Source of the DNA: Synechocystis sp. PCC 7338
GTDB lineage: Bacteria > Cyanobacteriota > Cyanobacteriia > Cyanobacteriales > Microcystaceae
Direction: 5' to 3'
Assembly: GCF_018282115.1 (NCBI RefSeq)
Contig: NZ_CP054306.1
Location: 3,333,488 to 3,397,487, forward strand
Length of the DNA: 64,000 nucleotides
A program made the position numbers and the translations under genes. Below the pieces are notes generated by a model. The model searched no databases. It had not been told where the DNA came from and was given only the letters and a program-made list of their open reading frames with translations. Position 1 is the first letter of the stretch, and each line of letters opens with the position of its first letter. Of this stretch, positions 33,258 to 41,308 are shown in pieces.

Positions 33258-34412
33258 ATGGATTTTGGTATCGGTTTTATTTCGACAAATATCATGCTGC
33301 CAATCCTAGATTTTTTCTTTGGGATTGTACACAGTTATGGTTTTGCTATTATTGCCCTCACACTAGTAATTCGTTTAGGGCTTTATCCCCTCAGTGCCGG
33401 CCAGATCCGCAACATGCGAAAAATGCGCATTACCCAGCCTCTGATGAAAGAGCGCCAAGAAGAAATCCAAAAGCGATACAAGGACGATCCGGCCAAACAG
33501 CAGGAAGAAATGGCCAAGGTCATGAAGGAATTTGGCAATCCCTTGGCGGGGTGTCTGCCCCTGCTCCTGCAAATGCCCATCCTCTTTGCCCTCTTTGCCA
33601 CCCTGCGGGGATCCCCCTTTTCTGATATCAATTACACCGTTGACCTACAGATCCTTTCCCAAGAACAGGCAGAACGCATCATTCCCCAAACATTCTCCAC
33701 CAAGCCCCAAAATATCTACGTAGACGAAGCCCTCCATTATCCCATTGCTGTTTTCCTGCCCGGCGGCAAAATGCTTGGAGTCGGAGAGAAGACCCAATTA
33801 GAAATCCAGAGCACCGCTGGCAAAACCTTTGAACAAGTAATTCCTGAAAAGAATAGTCAAGCTTTAACGCCCAAATACAGCGTCACCAAAGGGGAAGACC
33901 GCATTGCTGTCAGCGCCGATGGCACCGTTGAAGCTCTGGTCCCCGGCGACGCCACTGTGCAAGTTACCATTCCCGGTATTGCTGCCCGCACAGGTTTTCT
34001 GTTCATCAAAGCCCTGGGCCAAGTGGGGGTAACCGGTGAAAACGGAGAGATTAACTGGGACATCCTTGGCATGATCATCTTTTTCGGCTTTAGTATTTAC
34101 CTTAACCAGGAGTTATCCGGTGCCTCTGGTGGTGGTGCTGCCAATGGCCAAGCCCAGCAACAACAGACCATCAATAAAATTACCCCCATTTTATTCAGCG
34201 GCATGTTTCTTTTCTTTCCCTTGCCAGCAGGGGTTTTGATGTACATTGTCATGGCCAACGTTTTTCAGACGATACAGACCCTCATTCTGATGCGGGAACC
34301 CTTACCCGAAAATCTGCAGAAGTTATTGGACGAGCAACAAAAGGCAAGCCAAGGCCGGGAATCTCTACCTTTTGAGAAGAAAAGTAATAAAAAGAAGGAA
34401 AAAACCTCCTAA
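33258..34412 (+). CDS. yidC: Membrane protein insertase YidC/Oxa1
   Basis: This 384-residue insertase places proteins in the plasma and thylakoid membranes. The first membrane helix is near residues 20-45 ([20 protein letters not shown]), followed by the charged cytoplasmic hairpin ([22 protein letters not shown]), [15 protein letters not shown], and late helices ([32 protein letters not shown]). Between about residues 135 and 260 lies a large extracytoplasmic insert with a beta-rich, Ig-like phrase ([21 protein letters not shown]). The C-tail is lysine-rich, as expected for ribosome contact. I chose the ATG at 33258 over an upstream TTG. In Synechocystis 6803 this is slr1471, from memory. 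Confidence 0.93.
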   Translation: MDFGIGFISTNIMLPILDFFFGIVHSYGFAIIALTLVIRLGLYPLSAGQIRNMRKMRITQPLMKERQEEIQKRYKDDPAKQQEEMAKVMKEFGNPLAGCLPLLLQMPILFALFATLRGSPFSDINYTVDLQILSQEQAERIIPQTFSTKPQNIYVDEALHYPIAVFLPGGKMLGVGEKTQLEIQSTAGKTFEQVIPEKNSQALTPKYSVTKGEDRIAVSADGTVEALVPGDATVQVTIPGIAARTGFLFIKALGQVGVTGENGEINWDILGMIIFFGFSIYLNQELSGASGGGAANGQAQQQQTINKITPILFSGMFLFFPLPAGVLMYIVMANVFQTIQTLILMREPLPENLQKLLDEQQKASQGRESLPFEKKSNKKKEKTS

Positions 34413-34425
34413 ATTCCTAGGCCAC

Positions 34426-34458
34426 AAGTCTTCACCTTTCCCAGAGAGATGAGGACTT
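34426..34458 (+). terminator. Hairpin between yidC and jag
   Basis: AAGTCTTCA pairs with TGAGGACTT (one G-T pair) around a 15-base loop, followed by TATTATG. With no true T-run it is more likely a partial terminator, attenuator or mRNA stability element in the cluster. Confidence 0.4.
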
Positions 34459-34500
34459 TATTATGATTACGGAAGTTAAATTGAGACCTGAATATTGACG

Positions 34501-34995
34501 ATGGAAAAAATAGTTACCCAAGCCCAAATTTGGCTCGAAGAACTGCTCACTCTTATGGGTTTTCCCTGTTCTGTCACCGTAGCAAAAGACAAAGAAAATA
34601 CTTTAGTTATGGGCCCTTGGTTGGTTATTGAAGAGAAAAACCTATCTTCAAGTCAAATTGAGCGACTGCTGGCGGAAAACGGGTTAGCTTTAGATGCTAT
34701 TCAATATTTACTCAATACTTCCCTCAGACCTGCGGTAGCCGACGGCGGCATAAACTTTACTCCCATCACGGTGGAGTTGGCAGAATTTAGATCCCGTCGT
34801 CAGTCAGAGTTAATTTCCCTATCGGAAATGGCGGCCCAGCGAGTACGGGAAACCCTTGAGCCAGTGGAAATGGCGGATATGACTGCGGCCGATCGCCGTC
34901 AGGTGCATAGCTTTTTTCAAGATTCCCAGGATTTGGAAACAGAGAGCCAGGGCTATGAACCTCACCGCCGTTTAGTAATTCGTCCTCGACGTTAG
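34501..34995 (+). CDS. jag: Jag-family KH/R3H RNA-binding protein
   Basis: This 164-residue protein has an N-terminal KH-like region and a C-terminal R3H domain (MTAADRRQVHSFFQD, containing Arg-x3-His) ending in the typical PHRRLVIRPRR tail. Jag (KhpB/EloR) proteins bind RNA, and in other bacteria tie cell elongation to membrane-protein insertion. The N-terminal Jag_N domain is missing, as in other cyanobacteria as far as I recall. Start at ATG 34501; a TTG 6 bp earlier is less likely. It is last in the rpmH-to-jag cluster, 88 bp after yidC. Confidence 0.85.
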   Translation: MEKIVTQAQIWLEELLTLMGFPCSVTVAKDKENTLVMGPWLVIEEKNLSSSQIERLLAENGLALDAIQYLLNTSLRPAVADGGINFTPITVELAEFRSRRQSELISLSEMAAQRVRETLEPVEMADMTAADRRQVHSFFQDSQDLETESQGYEPHRRLVIRPRR

Positions 34996-35064
34996 ACGTT
35001 AGGGCTTAGAAAGCCTAGAGTATTCAGGGCTTTCCGCTAGCTACTTAAAGGTGGATTGGTTTAG

Positions 35065-36009
35065 TTATTTCTTTTTGCCCCCAAATAAACCACCAAACAA
35101 GCCCCCCTGGCTGGATTTTGCTCCCCCTTGGCTACTGTCCGCACTGGTATGCTTAGCCAGTTCTTTCTTAGCTGCCATCACTTTGGGGTCATTGGGGTCT
35201 AGCTTCACCGCTGAGCCAATGTGGACTTTGGCCATGGTCATCATGTTGTTCTTCAGATAGGCCATGCCCAGCAAACAATGGGCTTGGGCATTTTTCGGGT
35301 CAGTTTTCAGGGCAGATTTTAATTCAGCAATGGCCTTGTCGTACTGTCGGCGGTCAAAGTGCTCTTGGGCACGCCGTAAACTCTTCTCAAAGGGGGAAAG
35401 GTCTTCGGCTGGGGAATTATTAACAGAGGATGGGGGAGTCTGGGGCGATCGCCCTGGTACCACGGGAACGGGAGGCACCGTTTCCTTGGAAGAAGCACTA
35501 GTTTGGAACACGGGGCGAGCAGAGGCATTTTCCCCCTTAACCATCAAGAAAATGAGATTGTATTCGCTCACTTGGGCAATCTTAGGAAAGACCGTTTTAA
35601 AGTCTTCGTATAGCCCTTTGCTCAGGGGGGTGACCACCTTGCGGTAAACCAACTCCAAATTTTGTTTGGCTCCCTGGAGTTGCTGGGACTCAGTACTACT
35701 AAAGCTCAGTTGCCCCATGCTGGCCAGATTACTCACCGTCTGCTGGAGGATGAGCAGGTGTTCTTTGCGGTCATTTTCTCTGCTTAAAACTTCATAGGCA
35801 GGATTAACAAACTTAGAGAAAAGTTTTGCCGCCAGGGCTTGTTCTTCTTCGTTGGCAGCTTTTGATGTGTCGGGATGGAGTTGGAAAGCAATTTTGAGAT
35901 AACTTTTACGAATTTCTTGGGGAGTCGCATCCAGAGGACAGCCGAGAATAGCGTGGTGGTCAACTACGTCATAACTAAACAGTCCTTGTTGGATGGGGAA
36001 CAGGCTCAT
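35065..36009 (-). CDS. J-domain protein with TPR repeats
   Basis: This 314-residue protein has an N-terminal J-like domain (YDVVDHHAILGCPLDATPQEIRKSYLKIA..LHPDTSKAANEEE); the HPD tripeptide is intact, so it should stimulate an Hsp70. The middle is helical, followed by a Pro/Ser-rich linker and two TPR motifs (YDKAIAELKSALKTDPKNAQAH and the next repeat). The tail ends in a Gly/Lys run (GGLFGGLFGGKKK). The combination suggests recruitment of DnaK to TPR-bound clients. In Synechocystis 6803 this is sll1384, from memory. Confidence 0.88.
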   Translation of the reverse strand: MSLFPIQQGLFSYDVVDHHAILGCPLDATPQEIRKSYLKIAFQLHPDTSKAANEEEQALAAKLFSKFVNPAYEVLSRENDRKEHLLILQQTVSNLASMGQLSFSSTESQQLQGAKQNLELVYRKVVTPLSKGLYEDFKTVFPKIAQVSEYNLIFLMVKGENASARPVFQTSASSKETVPPVPVVPGRSPQTPPSSVNNSPAEDLSPFEKSLRRAQEHFDRRQYDKAIAELKSALKTDPKNAQAHCLLGMAYLKNNMMTMAKVHIGSAVKLDPNDPKVMAAKKELAKHTSADSSQGGAKSSQGGLFGGLFGGKKK

Positions 36010-36135
36010 AAAAATTGCGGTCGGGGGGCATTTCTATCCCTTTTTACTCCATTATTCCTCAGAAAGAGAAAAATACCCGTAAATTGTTAAAAACATTCAC
36101 CAAAGTCTGACTTTTGTACCCTCAATTTGAATCAG

Positions 36136-36999
36136 CTAATCTTTTTGCACTCTAGAGACTGCATAGTCCTGAAACCATTGGGGGCTGTCTGCCAGGGCCT
36201 GGCTCAGTTCGTGGTGAATTTTGCCATTGGTGGCCAGAATACGGCCAGTTTTTAAATCAAGGGGAGAGCCATCATAGGTGGAAACCACTCCCCCAGCTTC
36301 TTGGACAATAACAATGCCTGCGGCAATGTCCCAAGGATTGATGCCCCGTTCCCAATAGCCGTCCAGTCGGCCACAGGCCACATCAGTTAAGTCGATCGCC
36401 GCTGAACCACTGCGCCGTACTCCTTGGGTTAGATGGGTGAGATAGCAAAATTCAGGATAGTTATTATCTAAGGTTTTAACCCGGTCGTAGGCAAAGCCTG
36501 AAACCAAAAGACTTTTGGCTAGGCTAGTGGTGCTTGAGACTTGGATGGGCTGACGGTTTAATGTGGCCCCCAACCCCGTGGCTGCCCGAAATAACTCCCG
36601 GCGAAAGGGATTGTAAATCAATCCCACCGTCGGTATGCCCTGGACTAATAAGCCGATGGATACACAGGAAACGGGATAACTATGGGCAAAGTTAGTGGTG
36701 CCATCTAAAGGATCGATCGCCCAACAAAAAGGATTGTCCCCACTCCCCCACTGTCCTGATTCTTCCGCTAAAATGCCGTGGTCCGGGCAGTGACGTTTAA
36801 TGATGCCTAAAATCATTGCTTCAGCTTGGCGATCGGCTTCCGTGACCAAATCCCCGGCCCGGCCTTTTTCCTCTACTTCCTGTACCTTGCCCCAAAGAGA
36901 AAAAATTTCTGCCCCCGCGGCCAGGGCCGCCTCCGTCCCAATTTCGAGCCAAGTTTGTAGATCAGAGGGGGAAAAAAGAGGTTTTTGGGCAGAAGTCAT
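36136..36999 (-). CDS. suhB: Inositol monophosphatase family protein
   Basis: This 287-residue Mg2+-dependent phosphatase of the IMPase family carries the metal-site motifs DLVTEADRQAE, GILAEESG, WAIDPLDGTTNFAHSYP and, late, GYWERGINPWDIAAG. Substrates in the family include inositol 1-phosphate, fructose bisphosphate, histidinol phosphate and PAP, so the precise substrate is not fixed. The ATG at 36999 follows a GTG one codon upstream. The ferredoxin-like gene lies 67 bp upstream on the same strand, so an operon is possible. Confidence 0.88.
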   Translation of the reverse strand: MTSAQKPLFSPSDLQTWLEIGTEAALAAGAEIFSLWGKVQEVEEKGRAGDLVTEADRQAEAMILGIIKRHCPDHGILAEESGQWGSGDNPFCWAIDPLDGTTNFAHSYPVSCVSIGLLVQGIPTVGLIYNPFRRELFRAATGLGATLNRQPIQVSSTTSLAKSLLVSGFAYDRVKTLDNNYPEFCYLTHLTQGVRRSGSAAIDLTDVACGRLDGYWERGINPWDIAAGIVIVQEAGGVVSTYDGSPLDLKTGRILATNGKIHHELSQALADSPQWFQDYAVSRVQKD

Positions 37000-37066
37000 C
37001 ACAAAAAATTCTAAATTTGGCCAAAAGTTAGCGTCGAAACTGGGAAAATCAGGTTCTAGTTCTAGC

Positions 37067-37435
37067 CTAGTCCTCGTCTAAGGGCAAGCCTAGGCGTACC
37101 CGACCAGCCCCAAAGTAGCGGCCAAACTGTAACTCATATACTTCATCCTCATCCTGGGTTTCCACTTCCAGATCCGATTGGGCATAACTAACACAGAGCA
37201 GGGCATAACCTTGTCGTTGTAACTCCGGGGAAAGCCCCATGGCTTCCGGTTGATGGATTTGCCCAGAAATGACGCGCACCGCACAGGCCGTACAGGCCCC
37301 ATTACGACAGGAAAACGGTAATTCAAAGCCTTGGTCTTCCGCCTGATGGAGGATATAACGGTCGTCGGAGACAATTACGCTATAGTCTTTTTCGTTTTGG
37401 CGATCGTGGATCAAAATTCGGTGGGAACGGGACAT
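37067..37435 (-). CDS. [2Fe-2S] ferredoxin-like protein
   Basis: This 122-residue plant-type ferredoxin fold carries a C-terminal extension. The cluster ligands are Cys in FSCRNGACTACAVRV (Cys-x4-Cys-x2-Cys) and a later Cys in LLCVSYA. The extra 30 residues (EDEVYELQFGRYFG onward) distinguish it from photosynthetic PetF. The electron partners are unknown. The ATG at 37435 is preferred to one 21 bp upstream because it gives the usual N-terminus. In Synechocystis 6803 I recall this as sll1382, one of several minor ferredoxins. Confidence 0.87.
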   Translation of the reverse strand: MSRSHRILIHDRQNEKDYSVIVSDDRYILHQAEDQGFELPFSCRNGACTACAVRVISGQIHQPEAMGLSPELQRQGYALLCVSYAQSDLEVETQDEDEVYELQFGRYFGAGRVRLGLPLDED

Positions 37436-37506
37436 TATGGGCTGGTTTGAATCCAAATTAGGTTTGTGTCTTCCGCTATTGTATAATCATTTCTTGTGAC
37501 CAAATT

Positions 37507-37593
37507 GGAGAGGTGGCCGAGCGGTTGAAGGCGCAGCACTGGAAATGCTGTTTGGGGGTAACTTCAACGAGGGTTCGAATCCCTCCCTCTCCG
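37507..37593 (+). tRNA. trnS-GGA: tRNA-Ser (anticodon GGA)
   Basis: This 87-nt class II tRNA has acceptor GGAGAGG pairing with CCTCTCC and a G discriminator, the anticodon stem CAGCA/TGCTG with loop CTGGAAA (anticodon GGA), a long variable arm, and T-loop GGTTCGAATCC. It decodes UCC/UCU codons. CCA is not encoded. Confidence 0.96.
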
Positions 37594-37597
37594 TTAA

Positions 37598-37663
37598 AAA
37601 CAACCAAAGCCAGATGGGGAGATGGAGTGAAACACTTAACTACCTTGTCTGGTTTTGTTGTTT
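37598..37663 (+). terminator. Hairpin after tRNA-Ser
   Basis: AAACAACCAAAGCCAGA pairs with TCTGGTTTTGTTGTTT with one bulge, around a loop of about 30 bases, directly after tRNA-Ser. The 3' arm is itself T-rich. This is a plausible tRNA terminator. Confidence 0.55.
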
Positions 37664-37760
37664 AAGCATTTGGGCGGCAACAGTAGGCTTAGGAACATTG
37701 CTCCGGGGTAAGTTAGCCCCTACCTTAGGCCAAGGCGACGGAAAGTGTGATAGGTTAGGG

Positions 37761-37869
37761 ATGGCTCGGACTCATGCGATTACAACGCCCAAATCTTGTC
37801 AGGACCGGAAGGTAGCAGCAATACGGGATGCTTGTGGTAGGCGTGAAATCCGGGCCCTCGGCTTTTCTG
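37761..37869 (+). ncRNA. ffs: Signal recognition particle RNA (4.5S-type)
   Basis: The apical SRP domain IV signature is present: GTCAGGACCGGAAGGTAGCAGCAA at 37799-37821, given here as key blocks GTCAGG, CCGGAAGG and AGCAGC. The flanks form the closing stem: GGCTCGGA (37763-37770) pairs with TCCGGGCC (37849-37856), and inner segments also pair. A GGCTTTT tail follows. This RNA binds Ffh for co-translational targeting of membrane proteins. Ends are approximate. It lies in the leader of the NlpC/P60 gene, so an open frame running through it is not coding. Confidence 0.85.
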
Positions 37870-37889
37870 GGGAAGATGCAAACAGATTT

Positions 37890-38696
37890 ATGACGAGCGA
37901 GCAGCAGTTCACATTACCGGCATCCCCCACAGGGCAATTCATTTGCCAACAGGATTTAAATCTCTACGACAACCCCGATCGCCAGGAATTGGCCACCCAA
38001 GCAAGGCAGGGGCGCTATTTGCTCTTAACAGAGAAGATTAAACAGTCAGCAGTGTTGGTGGAACAAGCAGAAGATGGTTACCAAGGTTGGCTAGCGGAGG
38101 ACGATTTACGGAGTTTGACCCCGGCCGTTAAGGTTTATCAGGCAGTAACAGCAACCAGAGCCGAAATTGAACAGCGCATTCCCCACGTACTTGACTATTT
38201 GCTGGAAGCCCAGAAAAGGAAAAATTATTATCTTTGGGGAGGTAATATCGGCCCCAACTATGATTGCTCTGGTTTGATGCAAGCCGCTTTTGCTAGTCAA
38301 GGTATTTGGTTACCTAGAGATTCCTACCAACAGGCCGCCTTTTGTCAGCAAGTTGTTGATATCCAACCCCAACGGCGATCGGATAGTTGGGATGGTGAAA
38401 AGTTAGCGGCGGCGATCGCCAGAGCATTTTTGCCAGGAGATTTAATTTTTTTTGGTAATCAACGGGTGGACCATGTGGGAATGTATCTGGGGGAAGGAAA
38501 ATATATCCACAGTTCTGGCAAAACCCATGGCCGCAACGCCATTGGCATCGACTCCCTGACGGATTTAACTGACCCCATTAGCCATACATATTTTCAAAAA
38601 TGGTGGTTATGTGGCCGGGTGATTAAAAGTTTCAATCCCGTTGAAGATCATCTCCCTAGCACGGACATTGTCGTTGATGCCAGCTTGCTCAAGTAA
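37890..38696 (+). CDS. NlpC/P60 cell-wall hydrolase with SH3-like domain
   Basis: This 268-residue enzyme has an N-terminal bacterial SH3-like region (about 10-85: FICQQDLNLYDNP ... GYQGWLAEDDLR) and a C-terminal NlpC/P60 cysteine peptidase domain. The nucleophile is in NYDCSGLMQAAF, the His in VDHVGMYLGEGKYIHSSG. Such enzymes cut D-Glu to diamino-acid bonds in peptidoglycan stem peptides. I chose the ATG at 37890, because the longer frame from 37545 would run through tRNA-Ser and the SRP RNA. No clear signal peptide is seen from this start, so it may act on muropeptides inside the cell. Confidence 0.85.
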   Translation: MTSEQQFTLPASPTGQFICQQDLNLYDNPDRQELATQARQGRYLLLTEKIKQSAVLVEQAEDGYQGWLAEDDLRSLTPAVKVYQAVTATRAEIEQRIPHVLDYLLEAQKRKNYYLWGGNIGPNYDCSGLMQAAFASQGIWLPRDSYQQAAFCQQVVDIQPQRRSDSWDGEKLAAAIARAFLPGDLIFFGNQRVDHVGMYLGEGKYIHSSGKTHGRNAIGIDSLTDLTDPISHTYFQKWWLCGRVIKSFNPVEDHLPSTDIVVDASLLK

Positions 38697-38705
38697 CTAC
38701 ACAAT

Positions 38706-39119
38706 TCACCCCGCAGGCTGTTCCGGATTTTTAATTCTCTGTTCCAGTTCATCAATGGTTTTCAATAGCAACCTTTTAGCTTGTAATTTCCAGCCCCATT
38801 GTTGAATTTTGACCGCCACAGGTAAGGCGATCGCCAGAGCTAGAAAGTCCAACGGTTGTTGCAGGGAAATACTGAATAGTAAGCCCAAGCCCGCAATGCC
38901 CCAGAAAGGTAGGGCGACTGTTTGACGATTATCTTCCACTAAACGGGGCAAAAAACCTTGAGGCATAATAGCCAGCACCTCAGCTTTTAACTCCTGTTGT
39001 TGTTTGTAGTTCAGAGATAAAGCCATCTTGCGACGAATTTTTTCAATTTTGCGGGCCTCACTGCTATATTCTGTCAGTTCATCCTCCGCCATCCGCACAT
39101 AGGTCTCTAAATTGGCCAT
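38706..39119 (-). CDS. Conserved hypothetical membrane protein
   Basis: This 137-residue protein has a charged helical N-terminal half (about 1-65) and two hydrophobic segments near 68-88 (LPFWGIAGLGLLFSISL) and 90-108 (FLALAIALPVAVKI), forming a probable helical hairpin in the membrane. A basic/acidic helix follows. I do not recognise a family. The layout resembles small cyanobacterial membrane-associated coiled-coil proteins. It converges with the NlpC/P60 gene, 9 bp apart. Confidence 0.7.
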   Translation of the reverse strand: MANLETYVRMAEDELTEYSSEARKIEKIRRKMALSLNYKQQQELKAEVLAIMPQGFLPRLVEDNRQTVALPFWGIAGLGLLFSISLQQPLDFLALAIALPVAVKIQQWGWKLQAKRLLLKTIDELEQRIKNPEQPAG

Positions 39120-39179
39120 GGGCTTACCTGTTACCTTTTTGAATTGAATACTTAAGATTCTTCTGCAGAGGGATTTTCC

Positions 39180-39824
39180 CTAGGAACCAAAGGGAGTAAA
39201 GCGCACTGGAGCAGTGGGTACCTGGCCCGATTGACAGGCCTGGAACCTACCCATCAGGGCAGTGTATTCTAAACGGCCACCGTTAATTTGGTACTCATCC
39301 CTGGGGCTGGGCAGATGGCCTACCGGGGCGTTGATGGTAAAGTCTAAATTTTTCTTAAAAATGACCCATTGATTATCCTTACGCCAGCCGATGCGATCGC
39401 CAAATTGGTCATAGGACTCCGGTGACATCAATCTACCGGGGCGATTCCCCGTGGCTAAAAACGCCTCCAATTGGGGAGTGAAGCCAAACCGATTCTTGGA
39501 ATGTTCCAACCACAACTGGTCAATGGTTTTCAGGTCTTGGCAGGGAATTTGCTCAATGGTGTCGGTAGTTAACCAACCCTGGAGGATACGATTGGTGGCG
39601 CTCAACAACAGGCGGCGGGTAATTTCATTGGCTTGGTTAAACTGCTGGGCTGCCAGGGCCGTTTCCAAGGGCTGAAAATTTAGTTCCACCTTGGGAATGG
39701 GGGGGGCAGTATTATTCTGGGGAGCCGGGGCCATGAACTGGGCCCTAACCGCTGGGGCCGTCGTCACCAAGCTTCCTAATAGAACTGTCGCGGCAAGTTT
39801 CAGCAAATGGGTTGCAGTGGTCAT
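39180..39824 (-). CDS. Exported GUN4-domain protein
   Basis: This 214-residue protein begins with a signal peptide (about 1-28: LLKLAATVLLGSLVTTAPAVRA). A Pro/Asn-rich segment follows, then a GUN4-type domain at about 50-190 with FNQANEITRRLLL, CQDLKTIDQLWLEHSKNRFGFTPQ and GWRKDNQWVIFKKNLDFT. GUN4 normally works in the cytoplasm as the porphyrin-binding activator of Mg-chelatase. An exported version would sit in the periplasm or thylakoid lumen, so its ligand may be different. I recall sll1380 as one of the extra GUN4-domain proteins in Synechocystis. Start at ATG 39824; a TTG lies 6 bp upstream. Confidence 0.8.
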   Translation of the reverse strand: MTTATHLLKLAATVLLGSLVTTAPAVRAQFMAPAPQNNTAPPIPKVELNFQPLETALAAQQFNQANEITRRLLLSATNRILQGWLTTDTIEQIPCQDLKTIDQLWLEHSKNRFGFTPQLEAFLATGNRPGRLMSPESYDQFGDRIGWRKDNQWVIFKKNLDFTINAPVGHLPSPRDEYQINGGRLEYTALMGRFQACQSGQVPTAPVRFTPFGS

Positions 39825-40018
39825 AGTCAAAGGCAGTCAAATTAGGGCAGAAGCTAAACACCGTTGGCGCATTTCAGAATACCACGGACTTTTAGCTAAA
39901 TACATGGGAACGTTCCCCCCTAGTGTAGCGGGGAAAAGACTTGCATTAACTGGCGATCGCCGCCAAGATGGATCGCTGGGTAGCAGTGCCTGCCCCATAT
40001 CCATTTAAGGCAATGACC

Positions 40019-41011
40019 ATGGTGGCCAGTTGGACTCGAAACCATATTTTAGACCTAACCGATTGGCGGGGCGAAGAATTAGATATTGTGCTACAGACCG
40101 CCACCACTTTCCAGCAAGTATTAAAAGGACAAACTAAAAAAGTACCCGCCCTCCAGGGGCAAGTGGTCACCAATCTTTTTTTTGAGCCGTCTACCCGCAC
40201 CCGCAGTAGCTTTGAGTTGGCCGCTAAACGTCTTTCCGCCGATGTGATGAATTTTGCCCCCGGCAGTTCCTCCCTCACCAAAGGGGAAACTATTTTGGAC
40301 ACAGCCAAAACCTACCTTGCCATGGGGTCTGATATTTTTGTTATCCGCCACCAACAGGCGGGAGTGCCCCATTTTATTGCGTCCCAAATGGATCGGCTCC
40401 AAACCGGTGTCAAGGTACTCAATGCCGGGGATGGACAACATGAGCACCCTTCCCAAGGGTTACTAGATTTATTTACCATCTGCTCCCAATTTGCGCCGGA
40501 CAATGCTGCTATTCAATGCCTGCAGGGAAAAAAAATTGCTGTGGTGGGGGACATTTTGCATTCTCGGGTGGCCCGTTCTAACCTGTGGAGCCTGACTACC
40601 GCTGGGGCCGACGTGCATTTAGCGGGGCCTCCCACCCTGTTGCCCAAGGAATTCCAACAATTGACCTTGCCTTCGGGGGCGGGGCAACTCCATTGCCACT
40701 GGCAATTACAACCAGCTTTGGAAGGGGCGGATATGGTTATGACTCTGCGATTGCAAAAAGAACGAATGACGGCCCATCTTTTGCCTAGTTTGCGGGAATA
40801 TCACCATTATTTCGGCATTACCCACGATCGCCTGAAGGGGTGTCAACCGGGGGTGAAAGTGTTGCATCCGGGGCCGGTAAATCGGGGGGTGGAAATTAGT
40901 TCGGAATTGATGGATGACCCGGAAATTAGTTTGATCCAAGACCAAGTAACCAGTGGGGTAGCGATCCGCATGGCCCTGCTCTATTTGCTGGGCACTGTTC
41001 AGGAAGGATAG
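40019..41011 (+). CDS. pyrB: Aspartate carbamoyltransferase catalytic subunit
   Basis: This 330-residue enzyme condenses carbamoyl phosphate with aspartate, the first committed step of pyrimidine synthesis. Carbamoyl-phosphate contacts are visible in [13 protein letters not shown] and HPGPVNRG. Other family blocks are [26 protein letters not shown] and the catalytic His region. Upstream ATGs at 40013 and 39968 are also in frame; I favour 40019, where conservation begins. No pyrI regulatory subunit is nearby. In Synechocystis 6803 this is slr1476, from memory. It is divergent from the GUN4-type gene. Confidence 0.94.
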   Translation: MVASWTRNHILDLTDWRGEELDIVLQTATTFQQVLKGQTKKVPALQGQVVTNLFFEPSTRTRSSFELAAKRLSADVMNFAPGSSSLTKGETILDTAKTYLAMGSDIFVIRHQQAGVPHFIASQMDRLQTGVKVLNAGDGQHEHPSQGLLDLFTICSQFAPDNAAIQCLQGKKIAVVGDILHSRVARSNLWSLTTAGADVHLAGPPTLLPKEFQQLTLPSGAGQLHCHWQLQPALEGADMVMTLRLQKERMTAHLLPSLREYHHYFGITHDRLKGCQPGVKVLHPGPVNRGVEISSELMDDPEISLIQDQVTSGVAIRMALLYLLGTVQEG

Positions 41012-41053
41012 AGCAAGGGTAAATTCTAGCCTTAGATTGCTCAACACCGCTCA

Positions 41054-41299
41054 CTAATGATGGTTAAAATATCGCTCCAGAAAATCCAAGGCATGGTTTT
41101 TTAAATCGTAATATTCTTGAGTTTCTCGCATGGCATGGCGATCGCGGGGATAGGGAAAAGGCACCTTTAAAATCTCACCAATGGTGGCATTGGGACCATT
41201 AGTCATTAATACAATGCGATCGGCCATATAAATTGCCTCATCCACATCATGGGTAATCATCATCACTGCCTGGCGATCGCCTTTAATTCCGAATATTCC
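41054..41299 (-). pseudogene. 5'-truncated NrtC/NrtD-type ABC ATPase remnant
   Basis: The minus strand encodes only the C-terminal end of a nitrate/bicarbonate transporter ATPase: VMMITHDVDEAIYMADRIV (switch-His region), LMTNGPNATIGEIL and YYDLKNHALDFLERYF. Walker A, signature and Walker B are absent. The frame opens right after a TGA at 41300-41302, and homology seems to start at about 41276, next to a HIP1 octamer at 41273-41280. About 70 codons from the first ATG remain, so it cannot be a working ATPase. It lies just downstream of the Fe-S/CNBD protein gene on the same strand. Confidence 0.75.
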
Positions 41300-41308
41300 T
41301 CAGGGAGA

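Noticed and set aside
37545-37889. Long N-terminal extension of the NlpC/P60 frame
   Set aside because: It would run through tRNA-Ser and the SRP RNA; the family start fits ATG 37890.
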